A DNA stretch of 64,000 nucleotides. Origin: Magnetococcales bacterium (GTDB lineage: Bacteria > Pseudomonadota > Magnetococcia > Magnetococcales > UBA8363). This document shows positions 8,099 through 17,577 of this stretch, in pieces; position 1 is the first letter of the stretch; every line of letters begins with the position of its first letter. Under the pieces are notes generated by a model. The model was not told where the DNA came from. It ran no database searches and was given only the letters and a program-made list of their open reading frames with translations. Location of the stretch: positions 62,001 through 126,000 of the forward strand of contig JADGCV010000001.1 of NCBI GenBank assembly GCA_015228815.1, in the 5' to 3' direction. The position numbers were made by a program, and so were the translations under genes.

Positions 8099-8887
8099 TC
8101 AATGCATGTGTATGGCATCATTGATGTAGACACAGGTCAGAATGGTGAAGATGTAGGCCTGGATGAACCCGATGAAAATTTCCACTCCGGTAAAAACGAT
8201 GGTAAACCCGAAGGGAACCCAGGCGCCCCACCATGGCAGGGTGACGACATAGAAAAACATGACCGCGAGCATGGTATGGCCAGCAGTCATGTTGGCGAAC
8301 AGACGAACCGCCAACGAAACCGGTCGAGCCAGAAAGGAGATGATCTCGATCGGAATCATCAGGGGCATCAGCAGAACCGGAACCCCGCTCGGGACGAAAA
8401 ATTTGAGAAAATGGCTTCCATGCCTCATGAAACCATAAACGAACGAAAAACCGACGATCGTCAACGAGAAGGTCGCCGTGACGATCAGCTGCGAGGTCAC
8501 CGTGAACGACCCGGGGATCAGTCCCGCCAGATTGCAGAAAAGGATGAAAAAAAACAGGCTGAAAATGTAGGGAAAGAACGGACGCCCCTTGTCGCCGATG
8601 ATCTCGGTGACAATTCCATGAACAAACAGGTAGCCGATCTCCCCAAGGCTTTGCAGACGTCCAGGGACGATGGTCGGTTGTTTGAAGGCGTGATGGAAGA
8701 AAAACATGACCAGAGCGATGGCAATCCACATCCACAGCACCGAATTGGAAATGGAAATGTCGAACAGGCCCAGAAACGACACATCCAACTGTTTGGCGAC
8801 CTGGAAATGGTGCAGTGGATCCATCCTGGGAGCCACGGCGGCGACCGCCTGGCTGGAGACATCCATGGGGGTGACGGTTGCGCTCAT
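8099..8887 (-). CDS. atpB: ATP synthase F0 subunit a
   Basis: 262 residues, multi-spanning membrane protein that forms the proton half-channels beside the c-ring. The essential arginine lies in RPVSLAVRLFANMTAGH, followed by the conserved C-terminal helix GVEIFIGFIQAYIFTILTCVYINDA. Length and motifs are standard. AGAGGAA precedes the ATG. It stands between atpI (27-bp gap) and atpE (72-bp gap). Confidence 0.95.
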   Translation of the reverse strand: MSATVTPMDVSSQAVAAVAPRMDPLHHFQVAKQLDVSFLGLFDISISNSVLWMWIAIALVMFFFHHAFKQPTIVPGRLQSLGEIGYLFVHGIVTEIIGDKGRPFFPYIFSLFFFILFCNLAGLIPGSFTVTSQLIVTATFSLTIVGFSFVYGFMRHGSHFLKFFVPSGVPVLLMPLMIPIEIISFLARPVSLAVRLFANMTAGHTMLAVMFFYVVTLPWWGAWVPFGFTIVFTGVEIFIGFIQAYIFTILTCVYINDAIHMH

Positions 8888-8914
8888 GATTCCTCTGCTG
8901 CCAAGGCGTTCAAG

Positions 8915-9181
8915 TCAGGTTGACGCGGAATGGGACTGGACCAGACGATAGGCATTGCGCAGCCCCGCGGCGGCGCCGAAAAACAGAAAGACCACGGTAC
9001 ACCAGGGACCGGTTCGCAGCCAGTGATCAAGGACATGCCCCATGCCCGCTCCGATCATGGTGGCCACCACGAACTCCGTGCCGAGCCGCATGGCGAGTCC
9101 GGCGCCGGTCGTTTCCTTTCCCGACCGTTGCCGACGGACGAACCCCTTGTCGCCGCCATTGGCCATGGGTTCGGTCATCAT
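8915..9181 (-). CDS. atpI: AtpI/AtpZ-like F0 assembly protein
   Basis: 88 residues with two membrane helices (about 30-50 and 58-78): GTEFVVATMIGAGMGHVLDHWL and TVVFLFFGAAAGLRNAYRLV. This is the small accessory protein that commonly opens F0 operons and helps c-ring assembly or Mg uptake. GGAGAGCA precedes tandem ATGs; either could start translation. It is the first gene of the F0 operon, 112 bp after ntrC on the same strand. Confidence 0.85.
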   Translation of the reverse strand: MMTEPMANGGDKGFVRRQRSGKETTGAGLAMRLGTEFVVATMIGAGMGHVLDHWLRTGPWCTVVFLFFGAAAGLRNAYRLVQSHSAST

Positions 9182-9293
9182 TGCTCTCCACGGAAAGACA
9201 GGTTCCGGAATTTCGGATCCTCATGGGTCCACATCCTAGGAAACCTTTTTTATTCTGTCAACGTTCCGTCCCGCGAAACGGTCATGAAAGTCG

Positions 9294-10757
9294 TCAATCC
9301 AATCCCAGATCGGAACATTTTTTTCGCAATGTATTGCGATTGAGTCCCAGAATTCGCGCCGCCTTGACCCGATTGCCCCGGGTTTCGCGCAGGACCCGGG
9401 TGAACAGGGCCGATTCCATTTGCCGCAGAATGATTTCGTGAAGATTGGTCAGGTCGGATGAATTGGCGCTGGCCAGGTGGCGATCGACGAGGGCGATGAC
9501 GCAATCTTCCAGAGTGGGACCGGGCGGAGGACGGGGGGCCGGCGGGGGTTCCGGGGCAAGAGGCAGGGAGGCCGGTGGGGGGACGGACTGGGAATCGGTG
9601 CCGATAAAATCGAGACGGTCGCAACCAATGGTGTCGTGCGGTGCCAGAATCATCAGCCGTTGAATAAGATTTTCAAGTTCGCGAACATTGCCGGGCCAGT
9701 TGTAGGATTGCAGGACCAGGATCGCCTCGGGGGTGAACCATTTGGGGGGAATGTTGACCTTCTTGGAAACCTGGGCGAAAAAATAATCACACAAAAGCGG
9801 TATGTCCTCGGGCCGAGACCGCAGCGAAGGGACGTTCAGCGGAATGACATTCAATCGATAGAACAGATCTTCGCGAAAACGACCGCTGGCGATGGCCTGG
9901 GGCAGATCCTGATGGGTGGCGGCGATGATACGAACGTTGGCGCTGATGGTCTCGGTGCCGCCGATCCGGGTGAAGGTGCCATTCTGCAATACCCGCAGAA
10001 GACGTGTCTGGGCCTCCATCGGCATGTCGCCGATCTCGTCGAGAAACAGCGTCCCTTCACGGGTCCGTTCAAAATGGCCCGTCCTCCGGGAAATGGCACC
10101 GGTGAAGGCCCCTTTCTCGTGACCGAACAATTCGCTTTCCACCAGATTCCGGGGAATGGCGGCCATGTTGATGGCGGTGAACGGGCCGTGGCGCCGCGGA
10201 CTGTGGGCGTGGATGGCCCGGGCCACCAGTTCCTTGCCCGTTCCCGACTCACCGTGGATCAATACCGTCATTTCCGAATTCGCAAGCCGACCGATGGTGC
10301 GAAACAACTCCTGCATCGCCCGCGACGAACCGATGATGCCGCCGAAACGGTCCATGTCCACCCCCCTTTTCGGGGTGTGCGGGGTGGAGCCATCGAGGGC
10401 GCGTCCCACCAATTCGACCACCTTGATGATGTCGAAAGGCTTGGACAGGTATTCGAAGGCCCCCCGTTCGAAAGCGCCGACCGCGTTTCTCAAGGTGCTT
10501 TGCGCCGTGATCACGATCACCGGCAGTTCCGGACGCAGCGTCTTGAGGGTCTTGAGCAGGTCGAGTCCCGAGCCGCCGGGCATGACGATGTCGGTGATGA
10601 CCAGGTCTCCCGTTCCATGCGTCGCCCGCGCCAGAAGATCCTTGCAGGTGTTGAACGTCTCGACCGAAAAACCCGCCTGGCTCAAGGCGGCATCGAGCAC
10701 GAAACGGATGGAAGCGTCATCGTCGGCGACCAGAATGGTTTTTTGTTGGCGGCTCAT
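9294..10757 (-). CDS. ntrC: Nitrogen regulation response regulator NtrC
   Basis: 487 residues: a receiver (residues 5-120, phospho-acceptor Asp in LVITDIVMPGGSG), an AAA+ domain (about 145-380 with GESGTGKE, GAFTGA and GTLFLDEIGD), a Pro-rich linker and a C-terminal Fis-type HTH (NRVKAARILGLNRNTLRKK). It activates sigma-54 promoters of nitrogen-assimilation genes when phosphorylated by NtrB. The start MSRQQKT lies one base after the ntrB stop; an upstream in-frame start inside ntrB is unlikely. It is the third gene of dusB-ntrB-ntrC, the usual alphaproteobacterial arrangement. Confidence 0.93.
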   Translation of the reverse strand: MSRQQKTILVADDDASIRFVLDAALSQAGFSVETFNTCKDLLARATHGTGDLVITDIVMPGGSGLDLLKTLKTLRPELPVIVITAQSTLRNAVGAFERGAFEYLSKPFDIIKVVELVGRALDGSTPHTPKRGVDMDRFGGIIGSSRAMQELFRTIGRLANSEMTVLIHGESGTGKELVARAIHAHSPRRHGPFTAINMAAIPRNLVESELFGHEKGAFTGAISRRTGHFERTREGTLFLDEIGDMPMEAQTRLLRVLQNGTFTRIGGTETISANVRIIAATHQDLPQAIASGRFREDLFYRLNVIPLNVPSLRSRPEDIPLLCDYFFAQVSKKVNIPPKWFTPEAILVLQSYNWPGNVRELENLIQRLMILAPHDTIGCDRLDFIGTDSQSVPPPASLPLAPEPPPAPRPPPGPTLEDCVIALVDRHLASANSSDLTNLHEIILRQMESALFTRVLRETRGNRVKAARILGLNRNTLRKKCSDLGLD

Positions 10758-10758
10758 G

Positions 10759-11853
10759 TCAGGGTATCGGCAGAAAGATGCGGAAAACCGTCCGGCCCGG
10801 ATGACTGTCCACCTCGATCTGACCGCCGTGATCATGAACGATCTTCTGACAGATGGTCAGGCCCAGGCCGGTTCCCTTGGATTTGGTGGTGACGAATGGA
10901 AGAAAGATTCGTTTTCTTATTTCATCGGGAATTCCCGGTCCGTTGTCCTGGATCTCGATGATGATCTGTTTGCGCCGTCGTCCCTGTTCGAAGCGGATCC
11001 GTTCGGAAATGCGGGTCACAAGATGCAGGGATGGATTCTGCACCCCGCGCAGCGCTTCGAGGGCGTTTTGCAAAAGATTCAAAAACAATTGAACCAATTG
11101 ATCGCGGTCGCCGCGGATGAAGGGGAGGGAAGGGTCGAAATCGACGATCGGTTCCGGGGTCATCGGACCGATGATCTTCTGGACATGGTTGAGAATCTCA
11201 TGAATATTGGTCTCCCGTTCCATGACCGGTTGGTTGTCGGCGAGTCCCAAGAGCGAGTCGAGCAGACGGCTGATCCGATCGACCTCGGAGCGGATCAGTT
11301 GGGTGCAGGTGATCGCCGAGGGGCTGGGCGACTGCATTTCGATGAGCTGGGCAGCGCCGCGGATGCCGGCAAGGGGATTTTTCACCTCGTGCGCCACCGA
11401 CATCGCCAGAAAACCCAATGAATCGAGGGTTTCATTCAAACGTTCTCCCGCCTCCAGCCGTTCCGAGTCACCCATCTCCTCCAACTGCAACAGAGTCCCC
11501 ATGGGATACCCTTCGGCGCTGCGCAGCGGCACCACCGTCAGGGAAACCGAGAGCAACCGGTCGGGAGCGGGAGAAATGTGCGACGAACGGCTGCGAAAGG
11601 GCATGTTCAGGTTCTGCGCCCGATGGATCAGATCGAGCGCCACCGGATAGCCGGGCAGGAGCGTTTCGATCGATTGCCCCAACAACCAGCGCCGCGTCTT
11701 GCCGAACAACCGTTCACTGGCGGCATTGACGTTTTGAACCTTGAGGTTGTTGTCCAGCGCCAGCAGGGCCAGGTCAAGGTGGTCCCAGAGCATCGCCAGG
11801 GGAAAAGGGATGACCTCGCCTGATTTCTCCTCGGGTTTGGCGGGGGGCGTCAT
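10759..11853 (-). CDS. ntrB: Nitrogen sensor histidine kinase NtrB
   Basis: 364 residues, soluble. A PAS domain (about 25-140) is followed by a dimerisation domain with the phospho-accepting His in MSVAHEVKNPLAGIRG and by an HATPase domain with N box LLQNALEAL, G1 DNGPGIP and G2 GTGLGLTICQKIV. It phosphorylates or dephosphorylates NtrC in response to the nitrogen state, signalled by PII. The ATG at 11853 overlaps the dusB stop as ATGA. There is no membrane segment, as expected for NtrB rather than NtrY. Confidence 0.92.
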   Translation of the reverse strand: MTPPAKPEEKSGEVIPFPLAMLWDHLDLALLALDNNLKVQNVNAASERLFGKTRRWLLGQSIETLLPGYPVALDLIHRAQNLNMPFRSRSSHISPAPDRLLSVSLTVVPLRSAEGYPMGTLLQLEEMGDSERLEAGERLNETLDSLGFLAMSVAHEVKNPLAGIRGAAQLIEMQSPSPSAITCTQLIRSEVDRISRLLDSLLGLADNQPVMERETNIHEILNHVQKIIGPMTPEPIVDFDPSLPFIRGDRDQLVQLFLNLLQNALEALRGVQNPSLHLVTRISERIRFEQGRRRKQIIIEIQDNGPGIPDEIRKRIFLPFVTTKSKGTGLGLTICQKIVHDHGGQIEVDSHPGRTVFRIFLPIP

Positions 11854-12854
11854 GGTGCCCGGCCTTCGGGTTGAACGTCGAAAAAACGTTGGATCATGGC
11901 AACCGTGGTGTTGGGATCGGGTGAATGATTGATTGCATCGCGGAAACGGGCGCCATCGGCGAGGCCTCGTGTATGCCAGGCCAGATGTTTGCGGGCGGTC
12001 CGGTTTCCGATCACCGGCCCCCAGTGTCGTATCAGCGCCGCGAAATGATCCAGCACCAGTTGACGCCGGGTTTCGTGTCCCGGAGGGGGCAGGCAGGTGC
12101 CATCGGCAAGAAAGGAGGCAACCTGCGAAAAAATCCACGGACGTCCCAGGGCGCCCCGACCGATCATGATGCCGTCGGCGCCGGTGACGCGGAGCATTTC
12201 CAGGGCGCTTGACGGATCGACGACATCGCCGTTGCCGACGACCGGAATGGAAACCGCTTCCTTGATGACGGCGATGGCCGCCCAGTCCGCCTTCCCCTGG
12301 TACATGTCGGCGCGGGTGCGCCCGTGGACCGTCACCATTCGAGCGCCGTTGTCCGCGGCGATCCGGGCGATGTCGCGGCCATTTTTGTGGTGGTGGTCCC
12401 AGCCCAGACGAATCTTGACCGTCACCGGCACCGGCACCGCCGTCACAACCGCGGCGATGATGGCCGCGGCGTGTGCTTCATCCTTGAGCAGGGCCGCTCC
12501 CCCACCAGTATTGCAGATCTTGCGCACCGGACATCCCATGTTGATGTCGATGATTCGCGCACCCAGATCGACGTTCATGCGCGCCGCGTCCGCCATGATG
12601 TTTGGATCGGAACCGACAATCTGCACGGCGGGGATCGATTCGGGATGATGGATACTGGCAATTTTAAGGCTTTTTGGAGTATGACGGACCATGGCTTGGG
12701 ATGCCACCATTTCCGAGAACGCCAGATCCGCCCCATGACTCAAGGCCAGGCCGCGAAATGGCGCATCGGTGACTCCAGCCATCGGGGCAAGCATCAGGGG
12801 AACGGATCCTCCCGGACGGTCGGTGGCGGAAAAAAGCGTTGCGATAGGGTCCAT
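11850..12854 (-). CDS. dusB: tRNA-dihydrouridine synthase B (NifR3)
   Basis: 334 residues from the ATG at 12854 (a TTG nine codons upstream is possible). A flavin-dependent TIM barrel reduces uridine in the tRNA D-loop. Seen are LAPMAGVTDAPFRGLA at the N-terminus, MGCPVRKICNTGGGAALLKD with the catalytic Cys, and GADGIMIGRGALGRPWIF for FMN binding. It is the first gene of the dusB-ntrB-ntrC operon and divergent from engB, with an A/T-rich 128-bp gap that must hold both promoters. Confidence 0.93.
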   Translation of the reverse strand: MDPIATLFSATDRPGGSVPLMLAPMAGVTDAPFRGLALSHGADLAFSEMVASQAMVRHTPKSLKIASIHHPESIPAVQIVGSDPNIMADAARMNVDLGARIIDINMGCPVRKICNTGGGAALLKDEAHAAAIIAAVVTAVPVPVTVKIRLGWDHHHKNGRDIARIAADNGARMVTVHGRTRADMYQGKADWAAIAVIKEAVSIPVVGNGDVVDPSSALEMLRVTGADGIMIGRGALGRPWIFSQVASFLADGTCLPPPGHETRRQLVLDHFAALIRHWGPVIGNRTARKHLAWHTRGLADGARFRDAINHSPDPNTTVAMIQRFFDVQPEGRAP

Positions 12855-12982
12855 GGGTCCAGATCTCGAATTGATTGCCAAAAGGCACCACGTTCAACCG
12901 GTCAGGTCAAGGGTTCTATGACACACTCTCGCTCAATAATTAGGCGATTTTATCACATTTTGTTAGTCTTTTTCAAGATCCC

Positions 12983-13612
12983 ATGAACCGCCATCCTGAT
13001 TCCGATCTGAATGCCCGATTCGTCACCGGCGCGGTCGATGTCACGGGTTTTCCCACGACGGGTTTTCCCGAGATCGCCTTTGCAGGCCGGTCCAACGTGG
13101 GCAAGTCGTCCCTTTTGAATCGTCTTCTCAACCGCAAAACCCTGGCCCGGGTCAGCCGGACTCCCGGGAGAACCCGGGAGATCAATTTTTTTTCGGTGGG
13201 GCAACGTTGGATGTTCGTCGATCTGCCGGGGTACGGTTATGCCAAGGTGGCCCGTGACCAGAGGCGCTCCTGGGATCGGGTGATGGATCATTATCTGGGA
13301 CAGCGCCCGGTCTTGCGAGCGGTGGTTTTGTTGCTCGATGTGCGGCGGGGCATCACCGACATGGATCGGGAATTGATGTCCCTGATGGCGGACAAGGGGA
13401 TTGCCTGGCTTCCGGTCGCCACCAAGATCGACAAACTCAAAGCCAATCCGCGTCGGCAGGCCCTCGGGAAGCTTGAGGAAATGGTGACCCGGATTCCCGG
13501 TTATGGCATGCCGCCGGTGGTTGCGGTCTCTTCCCTCACCGATGATGGCATGGATGTCTTGTGGCGGCGTTTGAAGGAACTTCTCGATCCACCGTCGAAG
13601 GAAGAGGGATGA
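12983..13612 (+). CDS. engB: Ribosome biogenesis GTPase EngB (YihA)
   Basis: 209 residues with the G-motifs of the TrmE-Era-EngA-EngB family: G1 GRSNVGKSS, G2 TPGRTREI, G3 DLPGYGYAKV, G4 TKIDKL and G5 VSSL. It helps 50S subunit assembly. The length is normal. It starts a rightward operon; the last base pairs overlap the rsmB start (ATGA at 13609). Confidence 0.95.
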   Translation: MNRHPDSDLNARFVTGAVDVTGFPTTGFPEIAFAGRSNVGKSSLLNRLLNRKTLARVSRTPGRTREINFFSVGQRWMFVDLPGYGYAKVARDQRRSWDRVMDHYLGQRPVLRAVVLLLDVRRGITDMDRELMSLMADKGIAWLPVATKIDKLKANPRRQALGKLEEMVTRIPGYGMPPVVAVSSLTDDGMDVLWRRLKELLDPPSKEEG

Positions 13613-15066
13613 TGGGGATGGGACCTGACCATCCGGGCGCCGAGCCTCGGGAATCGGTAAAACGGCGACCGCATGTTCGAAGGCGGGTTCGCGGCATGCT
13701 CGAATCGGTGGAATCGCTTCCCGCGGATCCCCGTGTGCGCGCGGTGGCGGCATTGCTGCGGGTATTCGAGGAACGGCGTCCGCTTCGGGAATTCCAATGG
13801 TTGGAGGGATTGTCGGGACGCGATCGGGGGCTTGCGTTCCAGATCGTCATGGGATCGTTGCGGCACCATGCCCTGTTGACCGCGGTACTCGATCATTGCA
13901 TGCCCCGTCCGCTGCCCTCCAGGCGCCACTTTATCCGGTCTGTCCTGGTGACGGCCCTGTTCCAGGCCAGGTATCTCAGGATTCCCGAACGGGCGGCGGT
14001 TTTCGAGGCGGTCCGATTGGTCAAGGAGTCGCATGAACAGGGGATGGCCCCTTTTTGCAATGCGGTATTGCGCAGGGCGCTGGCTCTGGACGACGCGGCA
14101 GTCCTCCAGGGAGTGGAGGATCGGGTCACGCGATTGGCCCTGGAAACCTCTCATCCACAATGGCTGGTGCGGCGCTGGTGTCATCGGGTAGGCGCGGACG
14201 TCTGCCGTCAGTGGCTTCTGGCCAACAATCGTCCCGCGCCCCTGACCTTGCGTCTGCACGGCGATGCCGCGACCATGGTCATGGCGCGGCAACGGTTGTT
14301 CGAGGTGGGGGCCCGTCCGTGTCCGGCGACCCCCGAAGCCCTTTTCCTTGACGGGACCCGGGGGGTGGAGGATCTTCCGGGATATGCGTCGGGAGCGTTT
14401 GCCGTCGCCGATCAGGGGGCGCAGTGGATCGCCAGACTTCTCGCTCCCAGACCGGGGCAACGGGTGTTGGATGCCTGTGCCGCTCCCGGGGGAAAGACGG
14501 CGCATCTGGCACATCTGGCGCAAATGGCCGGCGGTGACATACACTTGACGGCGCTTGAGAAAAATCCTTCCCGATTGCATCGACTGCGTGAAAACCTGGC
14601 GCGGTTGCGTGTCGCGGGGGTGGAAATCATCGCCGGCGATGCCACGGAGGCCGGTCTGTTCGCCGGGTACACTTTTCATCGTGTCCTGGTGGATGCCCCA
14701 TGCACGGGAACCGGAATCATCCGCCGCCATCCGGAAATCAAATGGTTGCGCGGAGAGGAGGAACCGGTCCTCATGCAGCGGCAACAGTGTGCCATCCTGG
14801 CGGCTTCGGCGCGACAAATCGTGCCGGACGGCGTGTTGGTCTATGCCACATGTTCCATGGAACCGGAGGAAAACGAAGAGGTCGTCCGGGAATTCCTCGC
14901 CACCCATCCCGATTGGTCGCTCGATCCCATCGATCCCCGGGTGGAGGGAATGCCGACCGAATGGATCGATGCGGCGGGCCTGTTTCGAACATGGCCGGGG
15001 CTTTGCGACATGGATGGTTTTTTTGCCGCGCGACTGGTACGAAGGTTTGGAAAAAATGCCGACTGA
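13609..15066 (+). CDS. rsmB: 16S rRNA (cytosine-967-C5)-methyltransferase RsmB
   Basis: 485 residues. An N-terminal NusB-like RNA-binding domain (about 20-170) precedes a Rossmann methyltransferase with the SAM motif DACAAPGGKTAHL, the first Cys motif VDAPCTGTG and the catalytic Cys motif YATCSMEPEEN. The ATG at 13609 overlaps the engB stop and follows AAGGAAGAGGG; the longer reading from a GTG at 13561 is not needed. It begins with unusual repeated Met codons (MMGMG). Confidence 0.92.
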   Translation: MMGMGPDHPGAEPRESVKRRPHVRRRVRGMLESVESLPADPRVRAVAALLRVFEERRPLREFQWLEGLSGRDRGLAFQIVMGSLRHHALLTAVLDHCMPRPLPSRRHFIRSVLVTALFQARYLRIPERAAVFEAVRLVKESHEQGMAPFCNAVLRRALALDDAAVLQGVEDRVTRLALETSHPQWLVRRWCHRVGADVCRQWLLANNRPAPLTLRLHGDAATMVMARQRLFEVGARPCPATPEALFLDGTRGVEDLPGYASGAFAVADQGAQWIARLLAPRPGQRVLDACAAPGGKTAHLAHLAQMAGGDIHLTALEKNPSRLHRLRENLARLRVAGVEIIAGDATEAGLFAGYTFHRVLVDAPCTGTGIIRRHPEIKWLRGEEEPVLMQRQQCAILAASARQIVPDGVLVYATCSMEPEENEEVVREFLATHPDWSLDPIDPRVEGMPTEWIDAAGLFRTWPGLCDMDGFFAARLVRRFGKNAD

Positions 15067-15099
15067 AAAGGAATTGCTTTTTTTTGCCCTCGGGGCATC

Positions 15100-15687
15100 A
15101 TGTTCGACATGGATGGGACTCAAGTGGAAGAATTTCTCCTGGAATATGGCTATCTGGTTCTCTTCATCGGCACGTTCCTGGAGGGAGAAACGATTCTTCT
15201 CGTGGCGGCCTATCTGGCTTCCCGGGGTTACCTGGATCTTTGGACCTCGGTGGCGGTGGCGGGAACGGGCACCTTTCTCGGTGATCAACTGACTTTCTGG
15301 ATCGGTCGGCGTCTGGGCAAGGAATGGTTCTGGAAACGGGAACGACAATGGACCAAAGGGGTGCGGCGGGTCGTGGCATTGATCGAACGATGGGACATCT
15401 GGTTCATTCTGAGCTATCGATTTTTTTATGGCGTGCGCAATGTCAGCTCCTTTGCCCTGGGGATCAGCGATCTTTCCTTCATCCGGTTCATGGGTCTGAA
15501 TTTCCTGGCCAGCGTCATCTGGGCCATCTCCTTCGGCATGGCCGGTTTTTTCTTCGGCAAGGCGGTCGAAAAGGTCCTGGGACAGGTCAAGGAATACGAG
15601 ATGTACATTCTGGCGGGTTTTGGCCTTTTCGCCGTCCTGGTCTGGCTGATCAATCGTTTGCTGGCAAGAAGAAAACAGACCGGCTGA
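15100..15687 (+). CDS. DedA family membrane protein
   Basis: 195 residues with the DedA/VTT hallmarks: E-F-L-x-x-G/Y start (EEFLLEYGYLVLFIGTFLEGE), a re-entrant G-F/Y-x4-R-F/Y region (ILSYRFFYGVRNVSSFALGIS) and C-terminal hydrophobic helices. DedA proteins act as lipid scramblases or transporters (for example undecaprenyl-phosphate recycling). It follows rsmB by 33 bp. Its stop codon abuts, with no gap, the stop of the convergent amidotransferase gene at 15688, so neither gene has a private terminator. Confidence 0.85.
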   Translation: MFDMDGTQVEEFLLEYGYLVLFIGTFLEGETILLVAAYLASRGYLDLWTSVAVAGTGTFLGDQLTFWIGRRLGKEWFWKRERQWTKGVRRVVALIERWDIWFILSYRFFYGVRNVSSFALGISDLSFIRFMGLNFLASVIWAISFGMAGFFFGKAVEKVLGQVKEYEMYILAGFGLFAVLVWLINRLLARRKQTG

Positions 15688-17577
15688 TCAGGGAAAGGCG
15701 TTCTTCAGACACGCATCCAGTTGCATCACCGCCCAAAGAGGTTGGCTGAACTCACTCCGGCCATGAAGGTGTTCGTCGATCATCCAGCCGAGAAACCGGG
15801 AATCGATGCCTCCCAGGGTCGTCAGACGGGGTTCGGCGACAAGTTTTTTCAGCCGGTCGGCCAACGGCTGGCGCAACCATTGGCCGATGGGAGCGATAAA
15901 GCCCATCTTCGGGCGATCGAGAATCTCCCTGCCCAAGAGTGTGGTCAATCCTTCCTTGAGCAGGGCCTTGCCCGAACCGTGATGCAGTTTGAATTCCGCC
16001 GGAAGTTGCAGCATCCACGCAACCAGTTCGTGATCGAGCAGCGGCACCCGGACCTCCAGCCCATGGGCCATGCTGGCGCGATCCACCTTGACAAGGACCC
16101 GTCCTGCCAGAAAAGTCTTGAAATCAAGATATTGGAGGCGGGCCAAAGGATGGAGCGGGGCATGCGGGGCCAGTTGCCGGAAAACCTCCACGGCGCGGTA
16201 ACCCTGGAGCGAACGGTTCATGGATCCGGAAAAAAGACGCCGCCGCAAGGCCTCGGGCATGATGGCGACCGCCTGGAAATAACCGTCGATGCTGTCCCTG
16301 GCGAGCGATGAAAAGGTGGACCTGGCCCGGAGAAACCGTGGCAGCCGGTCCCCTTTGGGATAGAGCCGTCCCAACGGGCCGAAGATCATCCGGCGCAAAC
16401 TCAAGGGAAGGATGGCCTTGATTTTTTCCTCCACCATCACCCGGCGGTAACGGTCATACCCCGCCATCGCCTCGTCGCCGCCGTCCCCCGAAAGGACAAC
16501 CTTGACCCGCTTTCGGGCCATCTCGCAGACGATCCAGGTGGGGATGGAGGAATGGTCGGCGAACGGTTCGTCATGATGATACGCCAGCCGTTCCAATAGA
16601 TGAAAATGATGCGGTTCGGCCCGTTCGATTTCGTGACGCATTCCCTGGGCGCGGGCAACCTGGGCGGCCCATCGGGTTTCATCGAAGGCGGGATCGGCGA
16701 AGGAGACGGTACAGGCGGTAACCGGGGTGGACTGCGATCGGGCCATGAGGGTGGCGACGGCGCTGGAATCGACCCCCCCCGACAGGAAAGCGGCGCGTTC
16801 GACATCGGCCACCATGTGGCTTCGCACCGATTCCTGCAAGCGTGACATCAATTCGTCACGAGCGGCATTGCGGTCGGGATGGTGTTGCGGTTCAAACGCC
16901 GGTTCCCAGTAGCTTTGGGAACGGGCCAGTGGTTGTCCCGCCTTGAGTTCAAGCCGGTGACCGGGGGGAAGTTTGTGGGCCGCGGCATAGAGCGTCATCG
17001 GGTCGGGAACATACCCCAGGGCAAGGAAGCATTCGAGCGCCCGCGGTTCCAGGAGACGCTGAAATCGCGGATGGGTGGTGATGCCCTTCAGTTCCGAGGA
17101 AAAAGCGAGCCAGCCATCACTCAGAATCCCCCAGTAAAGCGGCTTGATCCCCAGGGGGTCGCGTGCCAGAAACAGGGTCGATCGCCTCCGGTCGTGAATG
17201 GCAAAGGCGAACATGCCGCGCAGTCGTGTGACAAGTTCCGGCCCCCAGGCCTCCCAGCCATGCACCAGGACCTCGGTATCGGAGCGGGTGGCGAACTGGT
17301 GTCCCAGGTCGGCCAGTTCCCGGGTCAATGCCTGGAAATTGTATATCTCGCCGTTGAATACCACGGCCACCGTCCCATCCTCGTTGAACAGGGGTTGCTT
17401 TCCCCCTTCCAGGTCGATGATCGACAGACGCCGATGTCCCAGACCGATTCCGGGACCGATATGAAGCCCCGCCCCATCGGGACCACGGTGGCTTTGGCTT
17501 TGGTTCATGGCTTCGAGGATCGCCCGGTCGGGGATTCTCGGTCCCGTCGGATCAAACAATCCTACGATTCCGCACAT
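15688..17577 (-). CDS. Asparagine synthetase-like amidotransferase (XrtA/PEP-CTERM type)
   Basis: 629 residues: an N-terminal class II glutamine amidotransferase domain (nucleophile Cys2 in MCGIVGLFD, then SHRGPDG and FNGEIYNF) and a C-terminal synthetase domain with the PP-loop SGGVDSSAVATLM and GDGGDEAMAGYDRY. It would transfer ammonia from glutamine to an acyl-adenylate. The N-terminal sequence resembles the amidotransferase 1 genes found with exosortase A and exopolysaccharide loci more than housekeeping AsnB, but no exosortase or glycosyltransferase gene is in the window. It overlaps the upstream nucleotidyltransferase gene by 26 bp, so the two form a unit. Confidence 0.82.
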   Translation of the reverse strand: MCGIVGLFDPTGPRIPDRAILEAMNQSQSHRGPDGAGLHIGPGIGLGHRRLSIIDLEGGKQPLFNEDGTVAVVFNGEIYNFQALTRELADLGHQFATRSDTEVLVHGWEAWGPELVTRLRGMFAFAIHDRRRSTLFLARDPLGIKPLYWGILSDGWLAFSSELKGITTHPRFQRLLEPRALECFLALGYVPDPMTLYAAAHKLPPGHRLELKAGQPLARSQSYWEPAFEPQHHPDRNAARDELMSRLQESVRSHMVADVERAAFLSGGVDSSAVATLMARSQSTPVTACTVSFADPAFDETRWAAQVARAQGMRHEIERAEPHHFHLLERLAYHHDEPFADHSSIPTWIVCEMARKRVKVVLSGDGGDEAMAGYDRYRRVMVEEKIKAILPLSLRRMIFGPLGRLYPKGDRLPRFLRARSTFSSLARDSIDGYFQAVAIMPEALRRRLFSGSMNRSLQGYRAVEVFRQLAPHAPLHPLARLQYLDFKTFLAGRVLVKVDRASMAHGLEVRVPLLDHELVAWMLQLPAEFKLHHGSGKALLKEGLTTLLGREILDRPKMGFIAPIGQWLRQPLADRLKKLVAEPRLTTLGGIDSRFLGWMIDEHLHGRSEFSQPLWAVMQLDACLKNAFP